NCBI RefSeq assembly: GCF_004799325.1
Contig: NZ_SSMD01000003.1
Coordinates: 186,001-250,000, forward strand
Direction: 5' to 3'
Length of the DNA: 64,000 nt
Origin: Thalassobius vesicularis
GTDB taxonomy: Bacteria > Pseudomonadota > Alphaproteobacteria > Rhodobacterales > Rhodobacteraceae
The notes under the pieces are model-generated. The model was given only the letters and a program-made list of their open reading frames with translations, was not told the origin of the DNA and did no database searches. Position 1 is the first letter of the stretch. Every line of letters starts with the position of its first letter. The position numbers and the translations under genes are program-made. This document shows positions 36,851 to 45,492 of this stretch, piece after piece.

Positions 36851-39205
36851 ATGCTCTTCGGTCTTGATGGCGTCGAAATCGGCCTGCTCATCGTCTTCAT
36901 CTGCCTCTTCGGAGGCATCCTGTCCGGGTTCCCGGTGGCGTTTGCCATCGGCGGTGCCGGCATCATCTCTTTCGGGATCATCGCCGCGCTGGATAGTGCG
37001 GGTCTGCTGATCCACATGGCCATCGACACCTCGTCGCAGGCCTATCACGATCTGGTCAATTCGGGCGTGCGCCCGGATGCCGTGTCGATCTTCCGATACC
37101 CCGATTTGCCACGCATGGCGGAACACGTGTTCCCGTCGGGCTGGGAAACCGCGCTGGATCGCAACGTCTCGTTCATCGTGAACCGCATCAACGAGCGCGT
37201 TCTGGCGGGCCAATCCATCGAAACCCTGCTGGCCGTGCTGATGTTCGTGCTGATGGGGATCACGCTGGAACGCTCGAAGATCGCGAACGACCTGCTGACC
37301 ACCATGGCGCGCGTCTTTGGCCCGCTGCCCGGCGGTCTGGCCGTGTCGGTTGTCGTCGTGGGCGCCTTCCTGGCCGCCTCGACCGGGATCGTGGGCGCCA
37401 CCGTGGTGACGATGGGCCTGCTGTCGCTGCCCACCATGCTGCGCAACGGCTACTCGCCCGAGCTGTCGACCGGCGTCATCGCCGCGTCGGGCACGCTGGG
37501 CCAGATCATCCCGCCGTCGATCGTGATCGTTCTGCTGGGTACTCTGGCGGGCGACCTCTACTCGACCGCGCAGGAAAACCGCGCCACGCTGGCGGGGTGC
37601 TCGGACGCGCTGACCTATCTGGGTGAACCTGCCGTGGTTTCGGTGGGCACGCTGTTCCAGGCGGCCATGCTGCCCGGGATCCTGCTGGCCATCCTGTACG
37701 GTCTCTATGCGTTCGGTTATGCGCTGCTGAACCCGTCGAAGGCCCCGGCCGTCGAACTGGGCCACTCCTCGCACGAGCCGATCAGCCGCCGCGAAGGTCT
37801 GACCTGGTTCCTGTTCCTGCCGGTGGCGCTGATTGCTGGCACCCTTCTGCTGGGTCAGGTGAACATCGTCGGCAGCCAGGACACCACGGTGTCGGGCTTC
37901 TCCGAGGCGGGGCAGACCGCCAGCCTGCGCACCAATGTCGGTGAACAGTGCAAGGCCTCGATGATCGAGCTGCACGGTCAGGAAAAATGGGATCAGGCCA
38001 TCGCCGAGCAAAAGGCCATCGACGCCGCCGGTGGTGTGCAAGAGGCCCACAAGCTGACCCAGGAAGAGATCGACCAGCTGCGCGCCGACAAGATCGCCAA
38101 CGCAGCCCCGATCGGGACCGGCGTTGCCACGATCATCATCCTGCTGGGCCTGACCCTGCTGGTCGGCAAGGGCGTGGCACCTGCCGCTGATCCCAAGCCG
38201 CTGATCCTGGGCGCCCTGGGTCTGCTGCTTATGGCTGCGGCTGACATCCTGCTCATCTCTCCGGTGACCTCGTCGGGTGTGACGGTTGTGATCCTGGCCA
38301 TTCCGCTGATCCTGGCGCTCTACGGCAGCAAACACGCCGCCGCACGCTCCGCCAAGAACGAGCTGATCCGCGTCGTGTTCCCGCCGCTGGTTCTGATCGT
38401 GGCGGTGCTGGGCTCGATCCTGGGTGGCGTGACCAACCCGACGCCCGCCGCGGCGCTGGGGGCAGGTGGTGCCGTGATGCTGGCGGCCTACCGCAAGCTT
38501 CAGGACCAAGGCAAATCCGGCAAGGTGATCCTGTGGGCGACCTTCGCGACCATCGGTATGCTGATCGTGGGCATGAACTTTGACCTGCGCATCAACAACC
38601 AGGTCGTGACGTTCGAAACCTGGGTGGCGTTCTTCGTCGCTTACGGTGCCTACCTGATCGCAGCCTTCGGCCTGATCTACGGCGCATGGGTTCTGTACAC
38701 GGGCGGCGTTCTGGTGCCGATCGTGCGCGAAACCGCCAAGGTGACCTCGATGGTCTTCACCATCCTCATCGGCTCTCAGCTGCTGAACCTGGTGGTGATC
38801 TCCTTCGGGGGCGAGCATTACATCCAGGCCTTCCTGAAATCGTTCGACAACGAATTCACGGTGTTCCTGCTGGTGATGCTGGTGCTGTTCTTCCTGGGCT
38901 TCGTGCTGGACTTCCTCGAGATCATCTACATCGTGATCCCGATCGTCGGCCCCGTCATCTACGGCGGTACCTTCGATCCGAAATGGGTGACGATCATGAT
39001 CGCGGTGAACCTGCAGACGTCGTTCCTGACCCCGCCGTTCGGCTTCGCGCTGTTCTACTTGCGCGGCGTGGCTCCGGCCAGCGTGACGACGGGCCATATC
39101 TACCGCGGGATCGTGCCCTTCGTGCTGATCCAGGTGGTGGGTCTGGGGATCTTGTGGTTCTTCCCGTCCATCGTGACCATCGTTCCGGCGCTGATCCCCA
39201 ACTAA
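36851..39205 (+). CDS. dctM: TRAP transporter large permease subunit (DctM), with large insert
   Basis: The 784-residue protein is nearly twice the usual 430. The N-terminal half (about 1-300) has DctM helices and signatures (SVVVVGAFLAASTGIVGATVV; ASGTLGQIIPPSIVIVLLG). A non-canonical section at about 300-500 follows, with a hydrophilic stretch rich in Gln/Glu/Lys (about 340-415) and further helices. The family pattern then resumes (FPPLVLIVAVLGSILGGVTNPTPAAALGAG; VIPIVGPVIYGGTFDPKW). It forms the ion-coupled channel for the dctP ligand. The reading frame is intact, so the insert is not an assembly error of frame. Confidence 0.9.
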   Translation: MLFGLDGVEIGLLIVFICLFGGILSGFPVAFAIGGAGIISFGIIAALDSAGLLIHMAIDTSSQAYHDLVNSGVRPDAVSIFRYPDLPRMAEHVFPSGWETALDRNVSFIVNRINERVLAGQSIETLLAVLMFVLMGITLERSKIANDLLTTMARVFGPLPGGLAVSVVVVGAFLAASTGIVGATVVTMGLLSLPTMLRNGYSPELSTGVIAASGTLGQIIPPSIVIVLLGTLAGDLYSTAQENRATLAGCSDALTYLGEPAVVSVGTLFQAAMLPGILLAILYGLYAFGYALLNPSKAPAVELGHSSHEPISRREGLTWFLFLPVALIAGTLLLGQVNIVGSQDTTVSGFSEAGQTASLRTNVGEQCKASMIELHGQEKWDQAIAEQKAIDAAGGVQEAHKLTQEEIDQLRADKIANAAPIGTGVATIIILLGLTLLVGKGVAPAADPKPLILGALGLLLMAAADILLISPVTSSGVTVVILAIPLILALYGSKHAAARSAKNELIRVVFPPLVLIVAVLGSILGGVTNPTPAAALGAGGAVMLAAYRKLQDQGKSGKVILWATFATIGMLIVGMNFDLRINNQVVTFETWVAFFVAYGAYLIAAFGLIYGAWVLYTGGVLVPIVRETAKVTSMVFTILIGSQLLNLVVISFGGEHYIQAFLKSFDNEFTVFLLVMLVLFFLGFVLDFLEIIYIVIPIVGPVIYGGTFDPKWVTIMIAVNLQTSFLTPPFGFALFYLRGVAPASVTTGHIYRGIVPFVLIQVVGLGILWFFPSIVTIVPALIPN

Positions 39206-39228
39206 GGGGATCAGACCACCGCAAACAA

Positions 39229-39254
39229 AAAAGCCGCCCTTCGGGGCGGCTTTT
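39229..39254. terminator. Bidirectional intrinsic terminator after dctM
   Basis: A GCCGCC/GGCGGC core stem, flanked by an A-run on one side and a T-run on the other, has a CTTCGG-type loop. It ends the TRAP operon and can also end the convergent bpt transcript. Confidence 0.9.
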
Positions 39255-39273
39255 CATTTGGCCGGGGGTGGGG

Positions 39274-40083
39274 TCAGCGCAGCTCGGGCAGGCTGATATT
39301 GGCCACCTGTTCGGCGATGGGATCGGTCGACAGCGGGTGCAGCTCGGCCGAGTATTCGTCCTCGCCCCGCATCTTTTCCCAGGTGCCGCCGACATACAGC
39401 TCCAGCCCCGAGAACTTGGCCTTGTAGCCCATCTTGGGGCTGCCGGGCACCCAGTAGCCCAGGTAGACAAAGGGCAGGCCGGCCTCTTGCGCGATGCGGA
39501 TATGGTCCAGAATGATGAACGTCCCGGTCGAGTTCTTCTCGCTGTCGGGTTCGTAGAAGGAATAGACCATGCTGACCCCGTCATCCAGGATGTCGGTCAG
39601 GCAGGTGGCCACCAGCTCTCCGGTCAGGCGGTCGGAATATTCGATGACGCGGGTGCGGATCGGCGTTTCCTCGATCATCGCGGCGAATTCGAACACGTCC
39701 ATATCGGCCATGCCGCCATCGGCATGACGGCTGTCCAGATAGCGGCGGAACAGGGAAAACTGCTCTTCGGTGGCCCAGGGCGAGGTCGCCTTGCGCTTCA
39801 GTCGCTCGTTGCGTTTCAGCACGCGGCGCTGGCTTTTCGAGGGCTGGAAATCCGCCACCCTGATGCGCGCCGACATGCAGGCGGCGCAATCGGTGCACGA
39901 GGGCCGGTACAGCACGTTCTGCGACCGGCGGAACCCTTGTTTCGACAGCGCATCGTTCAGCGCGCTGGATCCTTCGCCCTGCAGCGCGGTGAACAGCTTT
40001 CGCTCCATCCGGCCAGACAGGTACGGACAGGGCTGTGGGGCAGTCACATAGAACTGCGGAACAAGGGGAAGCGTATGGCGCAT
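39274..40083 (-). CDS. bpt: Aminoacyl-tRNA-protein transferase (Bpt/ATE family)
   Basis: The enzyme adds an amino acid (leucine in characterised bacterial Bpt) from tRNA to proteins with N-terminal Asp or Glu, marking them for ClpS/ClpAP. The 269-residue protein has the N-terminal Cys-rich signature ([28 protein letters not shown]) and the GNAT-like C-terminal half with [18 protein letters not shown]. The ATG at 40083 and a GTG one codon earlier are both possible. It lies downstream of the RDD gene on the same strand. Confidence 0.92.
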   Translation of the reverse strand: MRHTLPLVPQFYVTAPQPCPYLSGRMERKLFTALQGEGSSALNDALSKQGFRRSQNVLYRPSCTDCAACMSARIRVADFQPSKSQRRVLKRNERLKRKATSPWATEEQFSLFRRYLDSRHADGGMADMDVFEFAAMIEETPIRTRVIEYSDRLTGELVATCLTDILDDGVSMVYSFYEPDSEKNSTGTFIILDHIRIAQEAGLPFVYLGYWVPGSPKMGYKAKFSGLELYVGGTWEKMRGEDEYSAELHPLSTDPIAEQVANISLPELR

Positions 40084-40169
40084 CACGGACGTATCTTTAC
40101 GGGTGCCCGAACGATAGCAACCAGATCGCGATGCGCCAAGGGGTGATTGTATCCAGCCTTAATGCCGGA

Positions 40170-40613
40170 TCAGTAGCGGGCCGGGCGGTTGATCGCCACC
40201 GAGCCCAGCACCATGTCGCTCAGGCCCTGGCCGCGTTCCGTGGTGGCCATCAGGATGACCGAGACCAGCTGCAGCGGGAACACCGCGAAGGACACATTCA
40301 GGCCCACCGTATGCAGGAACGCCTCGGTCAGGCCGAACCGCGCGCCGGTGGCGGTGCGGAACTCGATCGACAGGATGCGCATACCCCAGGTCGCCGATCC
40401 GGTGGCGATCGTGATGACGCGGTAGACGAACCCCACAACGGCCATCAGCGCGGGGAAAAAGAACAGCCCCGTGAAGGCGGTGAACGGCACGATCATCAGG
40501 CTGACCAGCGCCACGATCACCGTGTCGATGACAAAGGCCAGCAGCCGTTTCGAGGCCACGTCCGAGTAGAACTCGGGCTGCGAATGCGGGTCGGGCAGGT
40601 GCCAGGTGTTCAT
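40170..40613 (-). CDS. RDD family membrane protein
   Basis: The 147-residue protein has the RDD domain: SKRLLAFVIDTVIVALVS in the first helix with the conserved Arg and Asp, a second helix (about 46-65) and a third region TWGMRILSIEF. Function of the family is unsettled; some members affect ion tolerance or lipid trafficking. The start was placed at the ATG at 40613. A longer open frame upstream overlaps the DUF2852 gene and is not credible. It lies 58 bases after DUF2852. Confidence 0.85.
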   Translation of the reverse strand: MNTWHLPDPHSQPEFYSDVASKRLLAFVIDTVIVALVSLMIVPFTAFTGLFFFPALMAVVGFVYRVITIATGSATWGMRILSIEFRTATGARFGLTEAFLHTVGLNVSFAVFPLQLVSVILMATTERGQGLSDMVLGSVAINRPARY

Positions 40614-40671
40614 ATCCGTGATCCTGTGGAAAAAGGGGGCAGGGGCCCGGTCAGTCCGGGCCCCGTCCAGC

Positions 40672-41109
40672 TTAGGCGTCTTCGCGCTCGTCCGACTGCG
40701 ACTCGTTGGCCTTGCGGGCGCGGTCGTCCATGAACTGGTCGAATTCTGCCTTGTCCTTGGCTTCGCGCAGACGCTGCAGGAAGGCTTCGAACTGTTCCTG
40801 TTCGTCTTCCAGGCGGCGCAGGGTGTCAGCCTTGTACGCATCGAAGGCCGAGTTGCCCGACGGCCGCATCGCGTGGAAACCGTGGCGGGTCATGTGGGTG
40901 CGGTGGCGGCATTTGTGTCCGAACATTTTCTTGCTCCAGATCATGTAAAAGAGAAGGGCCAGGCCGACAGGCCAGACAAAGACGAAGCCCAGGACCATTG
41001 CAGCGATCCATGCGCCTTTGCCCTTGCTGTCCAGCCAGCTTTCAGCGCGCGAGAACCAGCCCATACGCGGGGTGGTGGTCGGGGCAGTAAAGGCGGCGGC
41101 GGGGGTCAT
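40672..41109 (-). CDS. DUF2852 domain-containing membrane protein
   Basis: The 145-residue protein has one membrane helix (about 31-57; WIAAMVLGFVFVWPVGLALLFYMIW), then a basic Cys/His stretch (KMFGHKCRHRTHMTRHGFH). A coiled-coil C-terminal region (about 88-130) begins FDAYKADTLRRLEDEQEQFEAFL. This is the standard DUF2852 layout, restricted to alphaproteobacteria and of unknown function. Two 24-base dyads lie upstream, so it may be under a specific regulator. Confidence 0.88.
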   Translation of the reverse strand: MTPAAAFTAPTTTPRMGWFSRAESWLDSKGKGAWIAAMVLGFVFVWPVGLALLFYMIWSKKMFGHKCRHRTHMTRHGFHAMRPSGNSAFDAYKADTLRRLEDEQEQFEAFLQRLREAKDKAEFDQFMDDRARKANESQSDEREDA

Positions 41110-41131
41110 CGGTGTTCTCCGTTGTTGCTGT

Positions 41132-41155
41132 GTCGATGTGAATGTTTTTCACATT
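41132..41155. promoter_or_regulatory. Dyad operator candidate, copy 1, upstream of DUF2852
   Basis: The core ATGTGAA-TGTTT-TTCACAT is a perfect 7-bp dyad, preceded by GTCG. It starts 23 bases before the DUF2852 gene on that strand. A second copy at 41190-41213 is the same at 22 of 24 positions. The two differing positions pair with each other. Confidence 0.6.
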
Positions 41156-41189
41156 GCATAGATTGGCACCGACAGGGCCCTGCACAAGG

Positions 41190-41213
41190 GTCGATGTAAA
41201 TGTTTTTTACATT
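41190..41213. promoter_or_regulatory. Dyad operator candidate, copy 2, upstream of DUF2852
   Basis: The core ATGTAAA-TGTTT-TTTACAT is a perfect dyad preceded by GTCG, 58 bases from copy 1. The G to A and C to T differences from copy 1 keep symmetry, which favours a protein-binding dyad over chance. Confidence 0.6.
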
Positions 41214-41221
41214 ATTTTGGA

Positions 41222-41689
41222 TTATCGCGTAAAATCAGCGGGTTGAGCGCCGGTAATCCGGGGTAGGTCAGCCGGATTCATCGGGAAAATATGGTGCGGC
41301 GTGCCCGCTGCGGCCCAGATTTCGCTGAATTCCAGCAGGCGCGGGTCCAGAAAGGCGCGGATCGGGTGCAGATGCCCCACGGGCGCGACGCCCCCGATGG
41401 CAAACCCGGTCTGCGCCCGGATCAGCGCCGCATCCGCCTTGCCCAGCGGTTCGCCCGCGACCGCGCTGGCCTTGGCCTCGTCCACGAAATTGCCGCCCGC
41501 GGTCAGGAACAGGATCGCCTCGCCGCTGTTCTCGCCGCGAAAGATCATCGACTTGGCGATCTGGTCCAGCGCGCAGCCCGCCACCTCCGCCGCCTGCTGC
41601 GCGGTGCGCGCCAGGCCCAGTTCCTTGATTTCGGTGTCGATCCCGGCCTCGTGCAGCGCACGCGTGACGCGTTTCAGGCTTTTGCTCAT
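41222..41689 (-). CDS. YbaK/EbsC family aminoacyl-tRNA deacylase-like protein
   Basis: The 155-residue protein has the family layout: SMIFRGENSGEAILFLTAG in the core strand, the lysine in the FVDEAKASAVAG region and the GGVAPVGHLHPI loop. Members remove wrongly attached amino acids, for example Cys from tRNA-Pro. The subclass here cannot be fixed from sequence alone. AGGAGAGCGGG precedes the ATG. A much longer open frame through this region is only the antisense shadow of glnE. Confidence 0.87.
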   Translation of the reverse strand: MSKSLKRVTRALHEAGIDTEIKELGLARTAQQAAEVAGCALDQIAKSMIFRGENSGEAILFLTAGGNFVDEAKASAVAGEPLGKADAALIRAQTGFAIGGVAPVGHLHPIRAFLDPRLLEFSEIWAAAGTPHHIFPMNPADLPRITGAQPADFTR

Positions 41690-41767
41690 CCCGCTCTCCT
41701 TTTTGGCGCAGCTTAGCCGCCACCAAGACCCATTGACCAGCCCCCGCCGCCGCCGCATCTTGCGCCT

Positions 41768-44548
41768 ATGAATTTCGCATCGCGCATCACCCGCTCGCCC
41801 CGTCCGTTCGACCCTGATCGTGGGGCCGAAGCCCGCGCCCTGTTCCCCGGTCAGCCCCCCGAAGTCATGCAAGTGATCGCGGGCACCGCCGGCTGCGCGC
41901 CCTATCTGAAAACCCTGATGGAGAAAGAGCGCGACTGGCTGCCCGAAGCCCTCGACGACCCCGAGGGCGCCATTCAGGCGCTGTTCCAGGCCGCGCGCGA
42001 CTGCCCGCACGACCAACTGCCGACCCATCTGCGCCAGTCCAAGCGCCGCATTGCCTTGCTGACCGCGCTTTGCGATCTGGCCGGTGTCTGGCCGCTGGAG
42101 GAGGTGACCGGAACCCTGACCCGTTTCGCCGATCTGGCCAGCGACGTGGCGCTGAAGGCCTGCATCGCGGCCGAGATCAAGCGCAACAAACTCCCCGGTG
42201 CGACCGAGGATGACATCGCCACCGCGGGCGGCATGGTCTCCCTCGCGATGGGCAAGATGGGCGCGTACGAGCTGAACTACAGCTCGGACATCGACCTGAT
42301 CTGCCTGTTCGACGAGACCCGTTTCGACCCCTCGGATTACCATGACGCGCGCGCCTCTTTCGTGCGGGCCACGCGGAAAATGTCGGGCATGCTCAATGAC
42401 CTGACCGCCGATGGCTACGTTTTCCGCACCGATCTGCGCCTGCGTCCCGATCCCTCGGTCACGCCCGTCTGCATGGCGATGGCCGCCGCCGAGACCTATT
42501 ACGAATCGCTGGGCCGCACATGGGAACGCGCCGCCTATATCAAGGCGCGCCCCTCGGCGGGGGATCTGACCGCGGGCGAGGGGTTCCTGAAAACCCTGCG
42601 CCCCTTCATCTGGCGCAAGCATCTGGATTTCGCCGCCATTCAGGACGCCCACGACATGCGCCTGCGCATCCGTGAACACAAGGGCACCGGCGGCCAGCGC
42701 GCCCTGCCGGGGCACAACATGAAACTGGGCCGGGGCGGCATCCGCGAGATCGAGTTCTTCACCCAGACCCGCCAACTGATCGCCGGTGGCCGCGATCCAG
42801 ACCTGCGCCTGCGCGGCACGGTCGAGGGGCTGTCCGCGCTCGCCGCCAAGGGCTGGATTCCCGAAGACGTCGCCGCCACGTTGACGACCCACTACCGCTA
42901 CCACCGCGAGGTCGAGCACCGCGTCCAGATGATCAACGACGCGCAAACCCACCTGCTGCCGCAATCGCCCGAAGGGTTTGAACGCCTCGCCTGCTTCATG
43001 GACACCAGCGTAGACGCCTTCCAGACCGACCTGCGCGCCCGGCTGGAAGAGGTGCACGATCTGACCGAGGGGTTCTTTGCTCCCGACACCAGCCCGAAAA
43101 CCAAGCCCGTGCCCGAATTCGACGCCCAGATCCTGCAACGCTGGGCGACCTATCCGGCGCTGCGTTCGGAACGGGCGATGAGCATTTTCAAACGCCTCCG
43201 CCCCGAACTGCTGTCCCGCCTGCACCGCGCCGCCAAACCCGAAGAGGCGCTCTTGGCGCTCGACGGCTTCCTGTCGGGCCTGCCTGCGGGGGTGCAGTTG
43301 TTCTCGCTGCTGGACGCCAATCCGCAGCTGATCGACCTGCTGATCGACATCGCCGGAACCTCGCCCGCGCTGGCCGCGCACCTGTCGCGCAACGCGGGGG
43401 TGTTCGACGCGGTGATCGGCGGGGGATTCTTTGCCGATTGGCCCGGCCACGACTCCCTGCGCGCCGAACTGACCGAGCGGATGGATGCCGAGCCGGACTA
43501 CGAGGGTAAGCTGGATACCGCCCGTCGCTGGGCCAAGGAATGGCACTTCCGCATCGGCGTGCACCATCTGCGCGGATTGATCGACGCCGCCCGCGCCGGG
43601 GCGGAATACGCCGATCTGGCGCAGGCCGTTCTGGGTGCGCTCTGGCCCGTGGTCGTAGACAACTTCGCGGCCAAGCACGGTGATCCGCCGGGGCGCGGCG
43701 CGATGGCGCTGGGGATGGGCAGCGTGGGGGCAGGGCGCATCAACTCGGCCTCGGATCTGGACCTGATCGTGATCTATGACGCCGACGGGGTCGAAAGCTC
43801 GGACGGGCGCCGCCCGCTGGCTGCGCGCACCTATTACGCCCGGCTGACGCAGGCCATGGTCACCGCCGTCACCGCGCTGATGTCCGAAGGCCGCCTCTAC
43901 GAGATCGACATGCGTCTGCGCCCCTCGGGCACACAGGGGCCCGTCGCCGTCAGCCTGCCCGCCTTCACCGACTACCAGCTGACCGAGGCCTGGACCTGGG
44001 AACACCTGGCGCTGACCCGCGCGCGTGGCGTTGCGGGCTCGGACACCGTGGCGGACGAGGTAGAGCAGGTCCGCATCCGCGTTCTGGGCCTGCCGCATGA
44101 CGCCGCCAAGGTGCTGGCCGATGTCTCTGAGATGCGCGGCCGGATCGCCGCCGCCAAGGCCCCCGCTGGCCCGTGGGACGCCAAGATCGGCCCCGGCCGC
44201 CTGCAGGATATCGAGCTGCTGGCCCAGGCCGGCGCCCTGCTGACCCACCACACCGGCCCCACGATCCACGGCGCGCTGGCCTCGGCCGTTACGGGCGGAT
44301 TGCTGAGCGAGGCCGAGGGCGACACCCTGATCCGTGCCTATGATCTGTGTTGGCAGGTGCAAATGGTGTCGAAATTGCTGACCGATAAGCCGCTGGACGC
44401 CGACAGCATCGGCGAAGGCGGGCGTAAGATGTTGCTGCGCGAGACGGGATTTGACACAGTGGACGCGCTGGAAACCGCCATGGGCGATGCCAGCCAGGCC
44501 GCTGCCACGGTCATCGACACGGTGCTCGACCGTCCGTTCGGGGGATGA
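41768..44548 (+). CDS. glnE: Bifunctional glutamine synthetase adenylyltransferase/adenylyl-removing enzyme
   Basis: GlnE adds AMP to glutamine synthetase or removes it, according to PII and glutamine. The 926-residue protein has two nucleotidyltransferase domains. The N-terminal adenylyl-removing domain has AMGKMGAYELNYSSDIDLI (about 160-180). The C-terminal adenylyl-transferring domain has GMGSVGAGRINSASDLDLIV (about 648-670). Each is followed by a helical domain. It is divergent from the YbaK gene, with a small gene three bases downstream. Confidence 0.97.
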   Translation: MNFASRITRSPRPFDPDRGAEARALFPGQPPEVMQVIAGTAGCAPYLKTLMEKERDWLPEALDDPEGAIQALFQAARDCPHDQLPTHLRQSKRRIALLTALCDLAGVWPLEEVTGTLTRFADLASDVALKACIAAEIKRNKLPGATEDDIATAGGMVSLAMGKMGAYELNYSSDIDLICLFDETRFDPSDYHDARASFVRATRKMSGMLNDLTADGYVFRTDLRLRPDPSVTPVCMAMAAAETYYESLGRTWERAAYIKARPSAGDLTAGEGFLKTLRPFIWRKHLDFAAIQDAHDMRLRIREHKGTGGQRALPGHNMKLGRGGIREIEFFTQTRQLIAGGRDPDLRLRGTVEGLSALAAKGWIPEDVAATLTTHYRYHREVEHRVQMINDAQTHLLPQSPEGFERLACFMDTSVDAFQTDLRARLEEVHDLTEGFFAPDTSPKTKPVPEFDAQILQRWATYPALRSERAMSIFKRLRPELLSRLHRAAKPEEALLALDGFLSGLPAGVQLFSLLDANPQLIDLLIDIAGTSPALAAHLSRNAGVFDAVIGGGFFADWPGHDSLRAELTERMDAEPDYEGKLDTARRWAKEWHFRIGVHHLRGLIDAARAGAEYADLAQAVLGALWPVVVDNFAAKHGDPPGRGAMALGMGSVGAGRINSASDLDLIVIYDADGVESSDGRRPLAARTYYARLTQAMVTAVTALMSEGRLYEIDMRLRPSGTQGPVAVSLPAFTDYQLTEAWTWEHLALTRARGVAGSDTVADEVEQVRIRVLGLPHDAAKVLADVSEMRGRIAAAKAPAGPWDAKIGPGRLQDIELLAQAGALLTHHTGPTIHGALASAVTGGLLSEAEGDTLIRAYDLCWQVQMVSKLLTDKPLDADSIGEGGRKMLLRETGFDTVDALETAMGDASQAAATVIDTVLDRPFGG

Positions 44549-44551
44549 AGA

Positions 44552-44821
44552 ATGAAGAATAACCCATTGGATCCAAAGGGTTTGATCCGTGAATCCTATC
44601 TGATCGAGGGGATCACTCCGGGCGAATGCCGCTCGGTCTTTCTGGATTGGGCGCTCAGCCTGCCCGCAGGCACCGACAGCCAAAAGGCCCTGGCCGAGCT
44701 GCACCCGCTTTACGCGGCCAGCCACCCGGATCATCCGATGACACAGGTGATGGCGGACGGTTTGCAGCAGATGATGGCACCGCGGCGTCGCGGCGGATGG
44801 CGCAGCCGGGAACGCAACTAA
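44552..44821 (+). CDS. Conserved small protein of unknown function downstream of glnE
   Basis: This 89-residue soluble protein contains a proline/glycine-poor helical middle (GECRSVFLDWALSLPAGTD) and a basic tail (RRRGGWRSRERN). It starts three bases after the glnE stop, with GGGGATGAAG as binding site, so it is co-transcribed. The tight linkage suggests a link to nitrogen control or glutamine synthetase, but I recognise no domain. Confidence 0.75.
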   Translation: MKNNPLDPKGLIRESYLIEGITPGECRSVFLDWALSLPAGTDSQKALAELHPLYAASHPDHPMTQVMADGLQQMMAPRRRGGWRSRERN

Positions 44822-44843
44822 AACAGTTGGTTGTGCGGCGAAG

Positions 44844-45485
44844 TTAACGCAGTTTGGCCGCCGCTGAGGCCAGATCTCGGATGGCCTCCCACTCGCCGTT
44901 CGCGACCAGATCGGCGGGCGCCACCCAGCTGCCGCCAACGCAGCGCACATTGGGCAGCGACAGGTAGTCGGGCGCGTTTTTCGCGCTGATCCCGCCGGTC
45001 GGGCAGAACAGGATTTGCGGCAGAGGACCTGCCAATGATTTCAACGCCTTGGCGCCCCCTATAGCCTCGGCCGGAAAGAACTTTTGCACCGTGTAGCCGC
45101 GCGCCAGCAGGGCCATCGCCTCGGTCGCCGTTGCGGCACCGGGCAGGATCGGCAGATCAATCGCCTCGCACGCGTCCAGTAGCGCGTCGGTAGCACCCGG
45201 AGACACCGCGAACTGCGCCCCGGCGGCGCGGGCGTTGCGCGCGTCCTCGGGCGTCAGCACGGTGCCGGCGCCGACGATGGCCCCCGGAACCTGCGCCATT
45301 TCGCGGATCACCGACAGCGCAGCGGCGGTGCGCAGCGTCACCTCCAACACCGGCAGCCCGCCCGCGACCAGCGCCTTGGCCAGTGGGGCGGCGGTGGTCG
45401 GGTCTTCGACCACCAGCACCGGGATGACCGGCGCGGTTTCGCATAGGGTTTGCGTAAATGTTGAGGCTTCCGAGGGGGTTATCAT
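44844..45485 (-). CDS. eda: 2-dehydro-3-deoxyphosphogluconate aldolase
   Basis: The class I aldolase splits KDPG into pyruvate and glyceraldehyde 3-phosphate, ending the Entner-Doudoroff pathway. The 213-residue protein has [18 protein letters not shown] and the Schiff-base lysine in [12 protein letters not shown], with FCPTGGI in the phosphate site. The start is at 45485, seven bases after the edd stop; a longer frame is not credible. Confidence 0.96.
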   Translation of the reverse strand: MITPSEASTFTQTLCETAPVIPVLVVEDPTTAAPLAKALVAGGLPVLEVTLRTAAALSVIREMAQVPGAIVGAGTVLTPEDARNARAAGAQFAVSPGATDALLDACEAIDLPILPGAATATEAMALLARGYTVQKFFPAEAIGGAKALKSLAGPLPQILFCPTGGISAKNAPDYLSLPNVRCVGGSWVAPADLVANGEWEAIRDLASAAAKLR

Positions 45486-45492
45486 GCGTTCC

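Noticed and set aside
36827-39097. Open minus-strand frame of 756 codons opposite dctM
   Set aside because: Its translation is rich in His, Gln, Asp and Arg without any motif; it mirrors hydrophobic codons of the permease.
41132-41213. PpsR or CRP site for the two dyads upstream of DUF2852
   Set aside because: PpsR needs TGT-N12-ACA and CRP needs TGTGA-N6-TCACA; both copies have one base too few or too many between the half-sites.
41222-44950. Open minus-strand frame of 1242 codons across glnE
   Set aside because: The last 155 codons are the YbaK-family gene with its own start and ribosome-binding site; the remainder is antisense to glnE and has low-complexity, His/Arg/Gln-rich translation.
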